A stretch of 64,000 nt of DNA from Diospyros lotus. Lineage: Eukaryota > Streptophyta > Magnoliopsida > Ericales > Ebenaceae. Of the stretch, positions 45,356-57,179 are shown piece by piece; position 1 is the stretch's first letter, and each line of letters starts with the position of its first letter. The stretch is taken from contig NC_068340.1 of the NCBI RefSeq assembly GCF_014633365.1, forward strand, positions 23,105,879 through 23,169,878. The letters run 5' to 3'. The translations under genes and the position numbers were made by a program. The notes beneath the pieces were generated by a model. The model did no database searches and was not told where the DNA came from. It saw only the letters and a program-made list of their open reading frames with translations.

Positions 45356-46319
45356 ATAATATAATAATGACATAAAACATGTATAAATTAATAGTATTAT
45401 TAAAGTTTGATCTAAACCATGTTTGGGTGCGATAAATTCTTATTATTATCATTAATCATGATTTTAAAGAAAATAATAATATATTCAAAATAAATTAAGG
45501 GTTAGACTATTTCAATGACTATTATGTGAACTTAAGCTAATGAATAATTAAGACGTGAGTTAAATAACTCACTAGTTAAGCCAAAAAGAAAAGAATTGAT
45601 TAAAAAATTAAAATGAAATTAATTATTTAAAAAATATTTTCAAATTTTTGGAATATAGTAATGCGTCCAAGAGACTTAAGAGTTACAGATAAGGAGATCT
45701 AGAGTAGAGGCTGTCATGCACAAATGGGATGATGCCATGGTTGGAAACCATGGCAGTACATATGGACTGGGTTAAGCGCCGGGGAGATGTAAAGAAGAGA
45801 GGGTAAGAAGAGCTGGGGTAAGGGATTGAAGTTACTAGGAGGTTGACAGCTCAAAATCAAGGATTTGAGAGAAGGATAAGTTCTACATATAACAAGGAGC
45901 AGTTTAGTAGATTGAAGCTTTGGGGGAGAAGATCAATGGCAACAGCACAAACTAGGGTTCAAGAGAATTGGGACAGTCAAATAAGTAGGGTCCCTGAATA
46001 ATAGCATTGCAACTCTATAAATATATATATATATATATATATATGCTACATGGCTCAAAAACAAAACAACACAAGTACTGTACTTAAATGTCACCAGATG
46101 ATGTAATTGTTTTTCAGCTTGGGAGTAGGATAAAAGTTATAGAATGCGACTGTACGTAGTCCATAATAACATGTCCTCCAAGTAAACAAATAATAACAAC
46201 TTTCTCCATTAGGTCTCAGAAAGTCATTAGGAACATGGAAATAAAGTAAAAAATAATATATAAGTCTATATCATGTACATTAATATAGGAATACGTTCAT
46301 AAATGATACTACCCACCTC
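45356..46319. other. Non-coding sequence with an (AT)12 microsatellite
   Basis: AT run at 46021-46044 and a short hairpin GCCATGGTT-GGA-AACCATGGC at 45734-45754. No gene recognised. Confidence 0.5.
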
Positions 46320-46570
46320 ATAAGTTTACACCTCTATAGTTGGATACTCATATTTAGATTTTGCTTAGATGTCTTGATAACAAAAAGTCCACATTTGGGT
46401 ATTTGTTTTTATTAGTAGAAGGAGCAGTATCTTGGAAGAGTGTGAAACAATCTATCATTGTTGCATCAATCATAAAGACAGAGTTTGTGGCATGTTTACA
46501 ACTAAAGTTATTTAAAGATGTGTTCGTAGAATGGGTCTTGTTTGTAATGATGATTAATATTTGTGACGAC
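46320..46570 (+). pseudogene. pol: Ty1/copia RNase H fragment
   Basis: CLDNKKSTFGYLFLLVEGAV followed by SWKSVKQSIIVASIIKTEFV is the C-terminal RNase H of a copia polyprotein. Sequence before it is unreadable. About 300 bases later comes a CCAAGTGGGAGAATG polypurine tract. Confidence 0.8.
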
Positions 46571-46876
46571 GATTAATATTTGTGACGACACTCTAAGCTC
46601 TATGATGTGTTTTTGACATACATTACGTATTTTTCCTATTTCTCATGTTTATGTACATATTGTTTTCAAATAAACAAGAAAGTCTTTACCGACATTATTG
46701 TGAACCATTATGGAATATTTATGATGAGTTGTGATGTTGTGATATATGAAAAGAAGTGTACTACATTAAATAGCACATGACCACCATACCTCACACTAAT
46801 CAATTTGTTATGTTATAATATTATGTCATCAATCATTATCTCAAATGCATTAATAATTTTTAGCCAAGTGGGAGAA

Positions 46877-48062
46877 TGTGAAATGAATTACTGTTGTGTG
46901 GCCCAATTAGTGGGATAATGGGATAGTGGATGGCGACAGTTATCTTGATGGGAAATCACCTAAAACCAGTGGCGAAGCCATCTATAGCCAAGGGTGAGCC
47001 CTGGATTTTTTAAGAAAAATTCTATTACATATAATAATTTAATTTTTTAAATTTTTTTTAATGCCCACCCTTGATTTTTAAAAAATTCTGAATTTTGGAT
47101 ATGCTGGTCAATGAAAATAAGGGTATCGGGTGGTTGTCTCTGATTGCTAGAAACCACCGACCACGGTGGCCGGTGGCGACTGCTAGTGCGTTTATGCCAT
47201 TGGGTTTGGCCAGAAGTTTAACCTCGGACCTACGAAATTTGGTTGTTAGATTTTACTAATTTTTTGGTATATTGGTGAATGGAAATAAGAGTGTTGGGTA
47301 CCTTTGATCGCTGAAAATCACACACCATGGTAGCTAATGGTGACTGCCAATGCATTTTTCAGTATTGGCCGAAAATTAAAAATAAGATATATGGATATCT
47401 GAGCCACTTTTTGGGGGGGGTATGTTAAATCTCCCTTGGCCGTTTCTTTAACTGTGTTTTAATTACAGGGATTATTTTTTTTTTCATTTTCTGTTACATT
47501 TTTGTCAATTACATATTTAAAACTATGGCAGCAAATATGTTTTCTGTTATAAAACTTGTCAAGACTCGACTACCTAATTGAATTGGAGATCAATGATTAA
47601 ACGACAATCTGTCATGAAGTTTATCAAAACTCGGATACGCATTCGAATTAGAAATTAATGATCGAACAATAATTTAGTTGTGTAGATTAGAAAATAGATA
47701 TTTAATAAAATTGATAATAATATTATTATGCGGCATTACTAAAAATATGAAAATGCGTCGATTGTATAATTTATTGATATATTTTTTTAATATTATATTA
47801 TTTTAAAATTTTTATACTATTTAATTTTTGCCCACCTGCCTAAAATTTCTGACTCTGCCCCTGTCTACAACCGCTACATTAAGTAATTATCGAACCTCTC
47901 TCTGTATAAATTGACAAAAAACCAACAAAAGAAATCCATCCTAACGATTTTCGTAACTAAGGTCAGGAGACGAAAACTGGTGAATTAAATTCGGATTACG
48001 TTCTAAGAAGATTAGGACATCTTCATCATCAATCAAATGGATTTTTACCATCCTGTTTAACA
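46877..48062 (+). repeat. Copia 3' LTR interrupted by a hAT element
   Basis: Starts TGTGAAATG after the polypurine tract (46866-46876) and contains GTATAAATTG near 47903. The end at about 48062 (TTTAACA) is tentative because no second copy is present. Confidence 0.45.
46970..47863. mobile_element. Second non-autonomous hAT-type element
   Basis: Left end CAGTGGCGAAGCC, right end reverse complement CAGGGGCAGAGTCAGAAA. Flanks CCTAAAAC (46962-46969) and TCTACAAC (47864-47871) agree at six of eight bases. An internal ~167-bp tandem duplication spans about 47094-47380. No transposase. Confidence 0.7.
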
Positions 48063-49358
48063 TGCATTTCAAATTACGATAATAACTTGAATTTTGTGTA
48101 TACTTTGAAATCATGTCAATTTTACGATCCTATTTATGTGTTTAAGTGATTATGAAACACACAAATTATAATTACACTAAATGCCCACAACCATTATCAA
48201 AGTATACGCAAAGTTCAAGTTGAACAGAGATGATATATATGCAATGGAGATGCAAATGGATTTTTACATGTTAAAGTCAGTAAGCAGAAATTGGTTATGT
48301 CGAAGCATCAGTCACCGATTTCCAACGCTAGTGGATAGTCCCTGTAAATTTAGCATTCGATATTTAGACATCATTCATATTCTAGTTTAGTTTGAGTACT
48401 ATAATATGTATCCGTTTAAATCTTGTTCAGCTGTTCCATAAAGCAGAAGCATGTTTTTGTGATCAGCTGTCTAATACCCAGAAGATGGGGATTCGCCATT
48501 AAACAGAACTATTAATTATTACTACTCACATGCAACCCTAATCAGCAAACTGCAGAAGATATAAAACAAAAACATGTAGTGCAGTTCTTCATTATCTTGC
48601 CTACTGATGAAGATACAATCCCTTTCGGGCAAGCTAAGTCTTCTTTGATTCAATTTAAGTAGCTGGGAGTACTGTATTTATTGATCCATTTTGATCGTCC
48701 ATAATCTCTTCCATTCTGTTGTGTTCAGAGCCGAATCTACTTGAGAGCTTGCCCAATTCTTTCCAGGTATATATTCTGATTTTGTAGGGAGTTAGCCTTT
48801 ACTTTTAATTTTCGCATCCATCCAGCTTCATATATCTCCAAATTACACATAGGAATTGGGACTTCCAGTATTCCTATATACAGATCGTTAGATCGTTCGT
48901 TGTTCTTTCTTCAAATGTTTGGTCCACAGCGTTTTCTTCCAACGCTGCTCTTCTCCATTGATCAGATCCTCCCCTTTAAACCCAATAACTCAGTTTCTGT
49001 GGAATGATGAAATTCTTCAAGTCAGGTTCTTGAGTCTTTTAAATTCATTTGTATGGTTTTTCTAATCTTACAACAACTTGATGATCTCTTAATTTTTTTC
49101 AAGTTAGCTCTATTACTAATTAACATATATAGTCATTGCAATACTATCCCATACAAAGTATTACTAGAAGATAAGGTTTTTTACCAAACCAAAAGAAGGA
49201 AAGATAAGGGTTTTTTTTTTCCTGCTAATCCCAGGTTACAAGAAATTAACATCTAAGGATAGGAGCCATGACATCGCTGAGCCTCATCATTTACTAAAGT
49301 CTAATTAAACTATTTGTGAAACTTAAAGACACATGAGAGAACTGAGGACCGTGATTAA
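48063..49358. other. 3' flank of the TCP gene, no further gene recognised
   Basis: AT-rich. The part next to the TCP stop codon would hold its 3' untranslated region on the minus strand. No convincing exon seen. Confidence 0.5.
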
Positions 49359-50387
49359 TTAACATTGCCATCCAGAGTCCTGCCAAGAGAAATGTTGTCC
49401 TCTAAACTGAGACTGAAAACAAATATCAGAGGCGGAGATAGGGTTTTGTTCATGAAAATTACCTGATAATCCTAACAAGTTTGTCATGTCCCAATTTCCA
49501 AAAATACCCAGGAAGCTGTTGGAATTAATTTCTCCATCTGAAACTGCAGGGTTTCTCTGGATATCAGAGCCTGTAATGTCCAAAAATCTTTTAGCCATGC
49601 CTGCAGTGGCTAATCGGCGAGGGCTTGGTTCTTCAACACATTCGGGTATCGGCTTCATTTGTTGAAGGCTTCTGATGATCAATTTCTCTCTTGTCCTCTC
49701 CCTTGCCCTAGCTCTTGCCTTGGCCCTGGACTCTTTTGCGTCAGGATTATATGCTGATTTTCTCGGCTTTCTGTTGTTTCGCTTACCTTTCGATGTTACA
49801 ACCTTTGGGTTCTCTTCTGATGAGAAATTGTTGAACTCACCGGCATGATAACAGTAATTTGGTCGCGTCCTAGTGAGTTCTGTGATGGCGGATTTTGATT
49901 TGGAGAAGAGCCAATCTATTGTTTTGCTTGCTTTATCAAAGCCCAACATCTCCTGCAGGTCAAAGAACTTCCGGGCAATCTGAACAGACAATCTCATTCT
50001 CCGATCTCTCAGACCGCCGGCCGTGTAAATCTTGCTGTGGCGATCAGACTTTCTAGTTCTCTTTCTAGGGTTAGGGTTAAGGTTGTTTGCTCTTTTCTTT
50101 ACAGCTGCCTTTCTAGCCACCTCGGCGCTCTTGTTAATGGCCTGCTGGTTTGAAGTTTCCATAATAGTCTCATTCTCATCATCAGCTATGATCTCTTTAT
50201 CTTGTTGGGGCACAAAGTGATGACCCAACAGCGAATCGCTGATGTCCAGAAATGGGGAAGGAGAGTAGTGCAAAAACATCATAGGAGGCGGCTCTTCTTC
50301 TTGTCTTGTGCAAGGCATTCTGAACAAGTCAATTTCATTGCCATAGGAGAAATAGTTGTCACTACTGCAACTGCCTGAATGAAGCAT
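49359..50387 (-). CDS. CYC/TB1-clade TCP transcription factor
   Basis: Class II TCP proteins bind DNA and repress growth; the CYC/TB1 clade acts in axillary bud outgrowth and floral symmetry. The 342-residue frame is open from ATG 50387 to TAA. The TCP bHLH-like domain is at about residues 113-171 ([20 protein letters not shown], then [17 protein letters not shown]). The arginine-rich R domain is at about 217-235 ([18 protein letters not shown]). TCP plus R domain defines the CYC/TB1 clade; the [10 protein letters not shown] variant and N-terminal [11 protein letters not shown] fit a TCP12/CYC-like member, but I would not fix the orthologue. A minus-strand TATAAA lies at 50731-50736, some 345 bases upstream. 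It appears intact and is the only such gene here. Confidence 0.93.
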   Translation of the reverse strand: MLHSGSCSSDNYFSYGNEIDLFRMPCTRQEEEPPPMMFLHYSPSPFLDISDSLLGHHFVPQQDKEIIADDENETIMETSNQQAINKSAEVARKAAVKKRANNLNPNPRKRTRKSDRHSKIYTAGGLRDRRMRLSVQIARKFFDLQEMLGFDKASKTIDWLFSKSKSAITELTRTRPNYCYHAGEFNNFSSEENPKVVTSKGKRNNRKPRKSAYNPDAKESRAKARARARERTREKLIIRSLQQMKPIPECVEEPSPRRLATAGMAKRFLDITGSDIQRNPAVSDGEINSNSFLGIFGNWDMTNLLGLSGNFHEQNPISASDICFQSQFRGQHFSWQDSGWQC

Positions 50388-52300
50388 AATCTTTAGTTTC
50401 AGCTGATGGCACTAATGGAATTGATACTGTTCCTTCCAAACTGGGTGTATGACAATAAGCAAGTATATGAGTTCTGGCACAAGATCAGTTGGTCCTCTTT
50501 TTACTAATTCATCACATGGCAAAGCGTACTGTTTTTTTCTTGCTGGGCCCTATCAAGAGATTGAAAAAGACGAGAGAGAGAGAGTTTCAGGCAAACAGTT
50601 TACATTGGCACCTCATGGGGGAGCAGGTGAAGAGTGATACAACAATACCCATAATTGAACAGAGAATCAATACTGGATTTGGAGCAGTAAGTAAATTTTT
50701 ATTTATTTGAAGTGCATTAAGTGCTTTTCATTTATAAAAAAAAAATATGCAAATTAATTATTATAATACATTATTCTTAAATAGAAATTAACATTACATA
50801 ATTTTTAGGCAGAGATTCAGAAGCAGCTGGTTTTTGAACTTAAATCACAACTCTATATATATTATAGCCCTTAATTTGTAAAGATTGTATGCAAAAAAAA
50901 AAAAAAGCATCAATATTACGGTTTAGGGTTTACATTATTTATATATGAGAAAAATAATATAGCATTGCTACTTAATTTTACAATTAAAATTTAAAATGCA
51001 TTATTTGGAAGTGGGTTGTGTAGATTAACAGTTCGAATGTGGTGAGGCGGGATGCCAGCACAAACTTTGAACAGTACTGGAAGGCAATGACAATAATGCT
51101 TTTACATTTTTTTTTTTTCTTTCTGCAAGTAAAATCCATTTTAATGCTTTTACGTTAACTAGTGTATGTATGGATCTAGCCCACCCTCTCGCTATTTTTG
51201 TTGGTTATAGACATAAGAGACAAAAAAATACACCACTTAATTAGGTAAGGGAATGAACGGATTGGGTGAAAAAACACATTCATAAGGAATCATGTTAAGA
51301 GAAGTCTAAGGGAGGGATCAAAAAGACCCCATTGCGGTTAAGGGAGTCCGCATTCAAAGGGCAAAGAAAATCATCTGAAATGCTTTTGCAAAGACGACTT
51401 AATTAGTATTATAAGGAACCAAATGGAGTGGCACAACCGACAAACAAACCACAATAGTCCAATAATAGACAATGATCCCAATAAACAAACAATAAAAAAG
51501 AACTTATATAAACCCTAAAATAAATAAGTTAGGCTCAACCATTTACCATTTACCATGAAACTTAAACAAAAATAGGAAAACAAACCCATCACAATATTTA
51601 CCACGCTTAAACTAATAAGTTAAAGGTCTATGGAAACCCTAGAAGAAGGGCAATTATTGAGGGGGAGTGCATTCACATTTGTCTACTTTTCCTTGTGGGA
51701 GATATACCCTCTCCCTCCGTACCCATATGCGTCTCTTTCACCTCAAAAGTTCTCTTTTCTCTCTCTCTCTCTCTCTCTCTCTCAAAGTTGTAAGCATCTC
51801 CCACCGTCCCCCTGCCCTTTCTTTCATTAGCTAGACTAGATCTTGACGTAAAACTAATTATTCAAAACTTGAGAGAAACTGGGCAATGATCTTGCGCACA
51901 GAAGCCCTGCTAGCTACTTTCTAATGTATTAAGACTAAGGTTGTCAATTCCGTTTCAGATTTTTCATTAGAATGAGATATTTTGGTATCGGAATAATTAT
52001 ATATATGTGTATATATATATAACACTTAATAGTTAATATATAAATAGTATATTTTCAGAAAAAGAAAAGAAATTATAATGATAGTTTCATAAGAATCATA
52101 ACATCATCATAAAATTTAAATTAAAATAATAAAAAAGAAGATCACAAAATTCAAGTTGAAAATTAAAATGAAAGTACAAAGTGAAAGTGTGAAATACCTC
52201 ACTACAATTCAGGTTCACATAATATGGTAAGTACTTTTGTCATAACATACACTACAAATGAATTTAAAAAATGAGTCCATACTCCACAACAAGCACTACA
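50388..52300. other. Upstream flank of TCP gene, no other gene recognised
   Basis: Would contain the TCP promoter on the minus strand. A GA run at 50573-50582 and a perfect (CT)12 at 51759-51782 are present. No element ends found. Confidence 0.5.
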
Positions 52301-52319
52301 AATGAAACAAGAATTATTT

Positions 52320-52576
52320 GCCCGCATGGGCATCTCAGTTGGTCAAGAAGGGGGCACAAAGTGCTTTCCGTGGTGAATCTTAGACCAAGATCAATGATCG
52401 AGTCTTGCAAGCGACAGTGTGGGAGTACCTCTCTCTAAAGTGAGGGGGGCTCCTTGTGCGCGGTGAGCCCGAGTCTAACCACTGCGTTTGGCTGGGTCAC
52501 CATGATTAAGCTCTCCCACGTTCTATCGGGCCGGGTGTGGAGGACGCCCGGGGTGAGCGATTTCACCTTTTAAACC
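52320..52576 (+). mobile_element. SINE with perfect 19-bp target duplication
   Basis: AATGAAACAAGAATTATTT flanks the 257-bp insert at 52301-52319 and 52577-52595 without mismatch. The head GCCCGCATGGGCATCTCAG continues GTTGGTCAAG (A-box-like), with GATCGAGTCTTGC (B-box-like) about 75 bases on. The 3' end is TTTCACCTTTTAAACC. GC-rich body in AT-rich surroundings. The layout is that of plant tRNA-derived SINEs, possibly the Au type. Confidence 0.85.
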
Positions 52577-52739
52577 AATGAAACAAGAATTATTTTGCTC
52601 AAATTCCAACATAAAAAATAAAGATCTTGATCACCGACAATATAAAAATAAGAAACATTACCAATAACAGTATTGATTTTTTAATACATAACAATATTAT
52701 AGGTTACTTTGAGTCTTGACTCAAAATTCGTCACTACCA

Positions 52740-53650
52740 ACAAAAAAAATAAGGATCTTGTTCTTGTGGGGGATTAAATGTAGTATTATCTCTAAAGATA
52801 TTAACACCCATATAACCCCCCCAATTTTGAGTTGGAACAGGTTCATCTTCATCTTCTAAATTTAATGAAACAAACGGTGCTTCAACAGTATCCCAACTCA
52901 AATCTTTTCTATCAAGAAAGTCAAGCTCTCTTTAGAAATCCATTCATCCAACAATTCAATATTTTCAATGCTTATGGGATCCAAATACTCTTTTGTTTTA
53001 CTCAAATTCCTGTAAATAAAAGATTGGACTGTTATTTCTATGATTATATTGAGAAATAAATAATATATTTTGCACAATGATCTTTTCTTTTTTTACTTTT
53101 CTCAAAGCTTGAGATTATAACGAACAAAGACTAGGTCATTCAATCTCTTATGCTCTCTATTTCGTCTTTTAGAATGAATAAATTAAAAAATGCTCCAATT
53201 CCTTCCGTATGCAGTCGCACTACAACATTGGCCAAGTACTCAGATGCAACCTTTTGAAGTTTTGAAGTGTCATTCCTAAATTGTTCCCACCATGCAACTA
53301 AAAGGAAATAAGTTAAATAACAAAAATAAGCAATTACATAATATGACTGTATCAAAATTTAGTAATAACAAATATACTATAAATAAAAATGAGCAATAAA
53401 CAAAAAATATTACTTAGATTTAATTTTTCTCATTGGTGAACCACTAGGGACATACCAAAATCACCCTGTTGAATCCTTACATTCCTCAAGATGCCCACTA
53501 CTAATTGTATCTTGCACATCCAAGTCAAAATCCAATCTAGTGATAGTGGTTGAGTAACCCTCGAGTCACTTCCTTTTGCTTAGTAAAGAAAGGCCTAAAG
53601 TAAATTGCAACATTAAGAAAGCAACCCGCTACATGTAATAGCCTATTACA
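52740..53650 (-). pseudogene. hAT transposase, C-terminal remnant
   Basis: On the minus strand, across several frames: TITRLDFDLDVQDTISS (about 53,490-53,545), WWEQFRNDTSKLQKVA (53,250-53,300), CSATAYGRNWSIF with IHSKRRDR (53,150-53,215), NDLVFVRYNLKL (53,110) and an acidic tail with LNLEDEDEPVPTQNWGGYMG (52,800-52,870). These are the dimerisation region of plant hAT transposases. Stops and frameshifts abound, so it is inactive. The N-terminal half is missing. Confidence 0.8.
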
Positions 53651-53655
53651 TTAAT

Positions 53656-53890
53656 CACTACAAAAAATTGGCTTTTAGCTATAGAAAAAATACGTCGCTA
53701 AATGCCTAAAATTCCATCACCAAGTAATTAGCGACAAAATTAGCGACCGACTTTAATCCATAGCTTGAGTAGACATTGCTAAATAGGTTATAGAATCGAT
53801 CACATTTTGATTTTGTTGTGTCATAAGTAAAGGCCATTAAAAGTCCAAGAGCCCAAAACAATCAATATTTTGAGCTGAGAGGCATAAATT
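53656..53890 (+). mobile_element. One end of a CACTA (En/Spm) element
   Basis: CACTACAAAAAATTGGC begins the terminal repeat, followed by subterminal words TCGCTAAAT and TTAGCGACAAAATTAGCGAC. The other end was not found in the window, so this is a fragment. Its inner limit is approximate. Confidence 0.6.
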
Positions 53891-53907
53891 TTCCATACAC
53901 GTGCACC

Positions 53908-53922
53908 GGGGGGGGGGGGGGG
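53908..53922 (+). repeat. G15 homopolymer
   Basis: Run of 15 guanines followed by AGGG; length may be affected by sequencing or assembly. Confidence 0.7.
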
Positions 53923-53954
53923 AGGGTCCACACAAATGTGCAAACTAAATAACT

Positions 53955-54519
53955 TTAACATTCGATTTTATTTTTTGTAAATACAGATTATATAAATCAA
54001 AAAACAACACCAAAGCGACAACAGATAAGGCCAGGGTAAAACTTAAACCACAAAAAGTTCATGGGGAACAGAAAAGTAATCACCCTCAGGACCAAATCAA
54101 ATGAAACCAAAATAAAATAAAGAAAAATATATATAATGGTTAGAAGACAAATGCCAGATACATCCAAACTGTAAAGAGCTACCCTTTAGAGCATGAGCGC
54201 AAAAGGTATTGGCACCAAACTTGAAATCACACGATCCAAACAACCATCCTCCAAGAAAACTCGCGAGCAACAAGTCCTCATGGGAAAATGACTAAGCCCT
54301 TAAGAGTCTCCAGATGTGACAAAGGGAGTGACTTTCCAAAGACGACCTGAAACAAACAGTCGCCATACGGGTCCAAACAACACACTATATCTGATGCGCT
54401 AACTAAGGAACATATTTCTCTGATCTCGATAACATCTGTTGTTGCGCTCCTTCCATATAAAATACACCATAGCATGCAACACCACTTTATTAGCCACTTA
54501 TTAGGGGCTCTTTCCACTC
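53955..54519 (-). pseudogene. L1-type LINE ORF2 C-terminus, 3' part
   Basis: On the minus strand, a C-terminal zinc-finger-like region of plant L1 reverse transcriptase (LYGRSATTDVIEI... with a WQERN-like neighbouring frame) runs to an A-rich tail at about 53,955-53,975. It is separated from its upstream part by the solo LTR. Confidence 0.6.
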
Positions 54520-57179
54520 TGTAATACCCGAGAATGGATTGAGGATATAAACGGTATTTAATGAAGGACATAAATGGAATTTGCCGAAAAATGAGACTAT
54601 AGGGTACACTAACGCAGTTTTGGACGACCAAATTAGTTAGAGGAAGTACCCCGAACTCTAGATAGCCAAGGAAAATGGTATAGTACCGATGAGTGATTTA
54701 AATTATGATTTTTAGTGATGAAAGCAATTGGATCGGGAACAGTTTTCAGTACAACAAAAATACAGCTGTCGATTAGGTCATAATACCGAATTGTTATAGA
54801 TGACGTCCAAAACGTTAATGGAGTATGTCAAGGACTAGTATTCTATTTATATAACAACCCTTAAGTGGTTCCAGGTTAAATCGAGTGGATTTAAGGTCAA
54901 AACGATCAATCGGGACTAAGTGCAATTTTCTAAATTTGCCCGAGGGAGGTCAAAACGTTAATTTTTTGAAAGTTTCAAGGGAGAAATGAGAAGTAATAAT
55001 CTTGAGGATCTTAGTGATGGTACTAGAAAGATCAGGGGTTTGAGGACAAGGGCCAAAATGCAAAAGAAAGTTTTTAAGGGGCTAAAGTGCAATTTTTGAA
55101 AATCTGCCAAAGCATGGCAAATCTGGCCGCGGATTTGGCTAGAAAATCCAGAGATTTGGGCAGCAAATCTCATCAGGGCATGGCCAAGGACGGTCTAGGA
55201 GGCGTGGGGGAGAACTTTTGGCCAAAAATTGGCCACGTGGGGGTCGGTTTTAGCCTATAAATAGCCAAGGGTTTTGGCCGAATTTGGAGCATCAAATTGC
55301 TCGGTTTTGAGGGCGAATCGAGGGAAGCCAATAGGGGGTTTTGATCCTTAAGGTGAGGGGAGAATTTCTGGTAAGTTTGGTGAATTTTTGAGGTGTTTTG
55401 AGGGTATTTCGAGGGCTGATTGGAAAAGAGAGGCGGATCGCCGCGCCGCGCCTGTAAATGCCTAATCGGAGGCTTTTTCAGGTGGCCTTTCAGCCTGAAA
55501 CCGGTGGCATCAGGATCGAATTGAGATGGGCTTTCGATCAGTGTAGGAAAATCTAGCATCGGAGCATCGCCGGCTACCGGAAAAAGGAAGAAGATGACCA
55601 GCGCGTGACTGTCACGCGCCAACCAAACCCTCCAACCCACTCGCTCGCACGTGGGGGCGCGTGCCACATAGGTAATTTCTGATTTTTTTTTCCAAAATTC
55701 TTAGAAAATTATTTTATGTATATTTATGTAAAAATATTTGAGAAAATAGTTGTGTAGATAATTATTTTGGATTATTAGTGATAAAAATAGGAGAAAATGA
55801 GAAAATGTGTGAAAAATTAAGTAAAAAATTATATTTTATGGTTATTGGATGATTAGGGTACCTTGCGGCTTAAGGTGAGGTGACTCGTGCAAAGTTCGAG
55901 GTGGGCACGCAAATCGAGGCGTACCGCGCTTTTCAAGAAGAATTTGAATTGCTCCTAAAGGTGAGTGGTTCTACCAGAAAAAACTTGTTTGTGGCATGTG
56001 AATGGTTTATTGTGAGTGTTCATCTCCATGGCTAGGTTCATTGATGGTTTTACAAATGATTATTTACTCCTGGATTAAATTTCGTATAGTAAATTGTATA
56101 CATTGAGATGTTGATTTTATGTCATGCATGTTATGATTTTCGGCATTGGCATGTTATGTGTTGTCCATGTGGGACGTGGGTTGTAATCCTGTGACGTAGC
56201 CCTCGAGTGGCAGCACTCAGGATACATGCCAAGGATTAATGCTATGTGACCCACTTGGGACGGGGGCTGAGATGGATTTCACTCTACGATACTCAAGTGG
56301 CGGGGCTGAGAGTGGACACCACCCCGGTTGTTGGCTCAAGTGGCGGGGCTGAGAGTGGACACCACCCCAGGTTCCTTTGAGCAATAGCATTAATACCGAG
56401 GTGTCGTCGATTCCGGGTATAGTGCTGATGTGATACTCTTGGGGCTAGGGTTGCGTTGGATTTTGGAATTGCTTTTGAGTAGGAGCGTAATGCCTAACAA
56501 TGACAATGGGGTGATTCCTGAGTTCATATGTCGAGGTTGTCCCTCTTAAGCAGGATTGGTTTGCCAATGGGTCGATGTGGTCATGTCGCCTTTAGAGAGA
56601 TTGCAGTTTCCCCAATTAAGGCTAAATGCTGTGTGGGATTCTCTTAGGTTGGGGTATGTCATGATTTGTCGGATTTATATATGATTTTGCATATATTCAT
56701 GAAAATGTTTTTGAACTCTCACTTAGATGATTCAGCATCTAACTTGGACTATGTCCCTGGAATATTCAAACATTCCAAGTGAAAGCAGTGGCGCCAAGGG
56801 AAAGGATGTCATCGAGATGTAGCTGCCATGTTTAGTTTTCGTAGGTTTTTGTCTATAATTACGATGTTTAGAGGTTATGTAATATTTTGATATTTTCATG
56901 TAAAACATCGATGTGGTTATTTAATTGTAAAAGGAATTTGTCAGTTATATATCATCGAGGTTTCGATCTTGCTTCCGCTGATGTGATTGATAATACCTGT
57001 CTTAGTCTATGAATTTTTTAAATTTTGATATGCTAAGAAGGTATAATTGGGATTGTCGAGAAATGATTATGATGAGGGTATGTATATCGAGAGACTTATG
57101 TTGTGTGTATGATGTTGGAAAAAAAAAATATTCCCGAAATCTCGAGGTAATGCTCGTTTTGGGAAGACGGGGTGTTACA
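54520..57179 (+). mobile_element. Solo LTR, relative of the gag-only element, perfect CACTC duplication
   Basis: 2,660 bp starting TGTAATACC and ending GTGTTACA, with CACTC at 54515-54519 and 57180-57184. Its first 150 bases parallel the 3' LTR at 4298 (GAATG.TTGAGG, ACTATAGGGTACACTAACG). TATAAATA at 55256-55263. It has only one unit-like remnant of the 66-bp repeat (near 55960) and its own 43-bp duplication at 56292-56375. No internal region, so it arose by recombination between two LTRs. Confidence 0.9.
56292..56375 (+). repeat. 43-bp tandem duplication in solo LTR
   Basis: CTCAAGTGGCGGGGCTGAGA and following GTGGACACCACCCC at 56292 and 56335. Confidence 0.85.

Noticed and set aside
45734..45754. 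Perfect hairpin GCCATGGTT-GGA-AACCATGGC
   Set aside because: Nine-base arms are too short for a microRNA precursor; likely chance.
48181..48390. 69-residue plus-strand frame
   Set aside because: No family, no exon signals, AT-rich region where such frames occur by chance.
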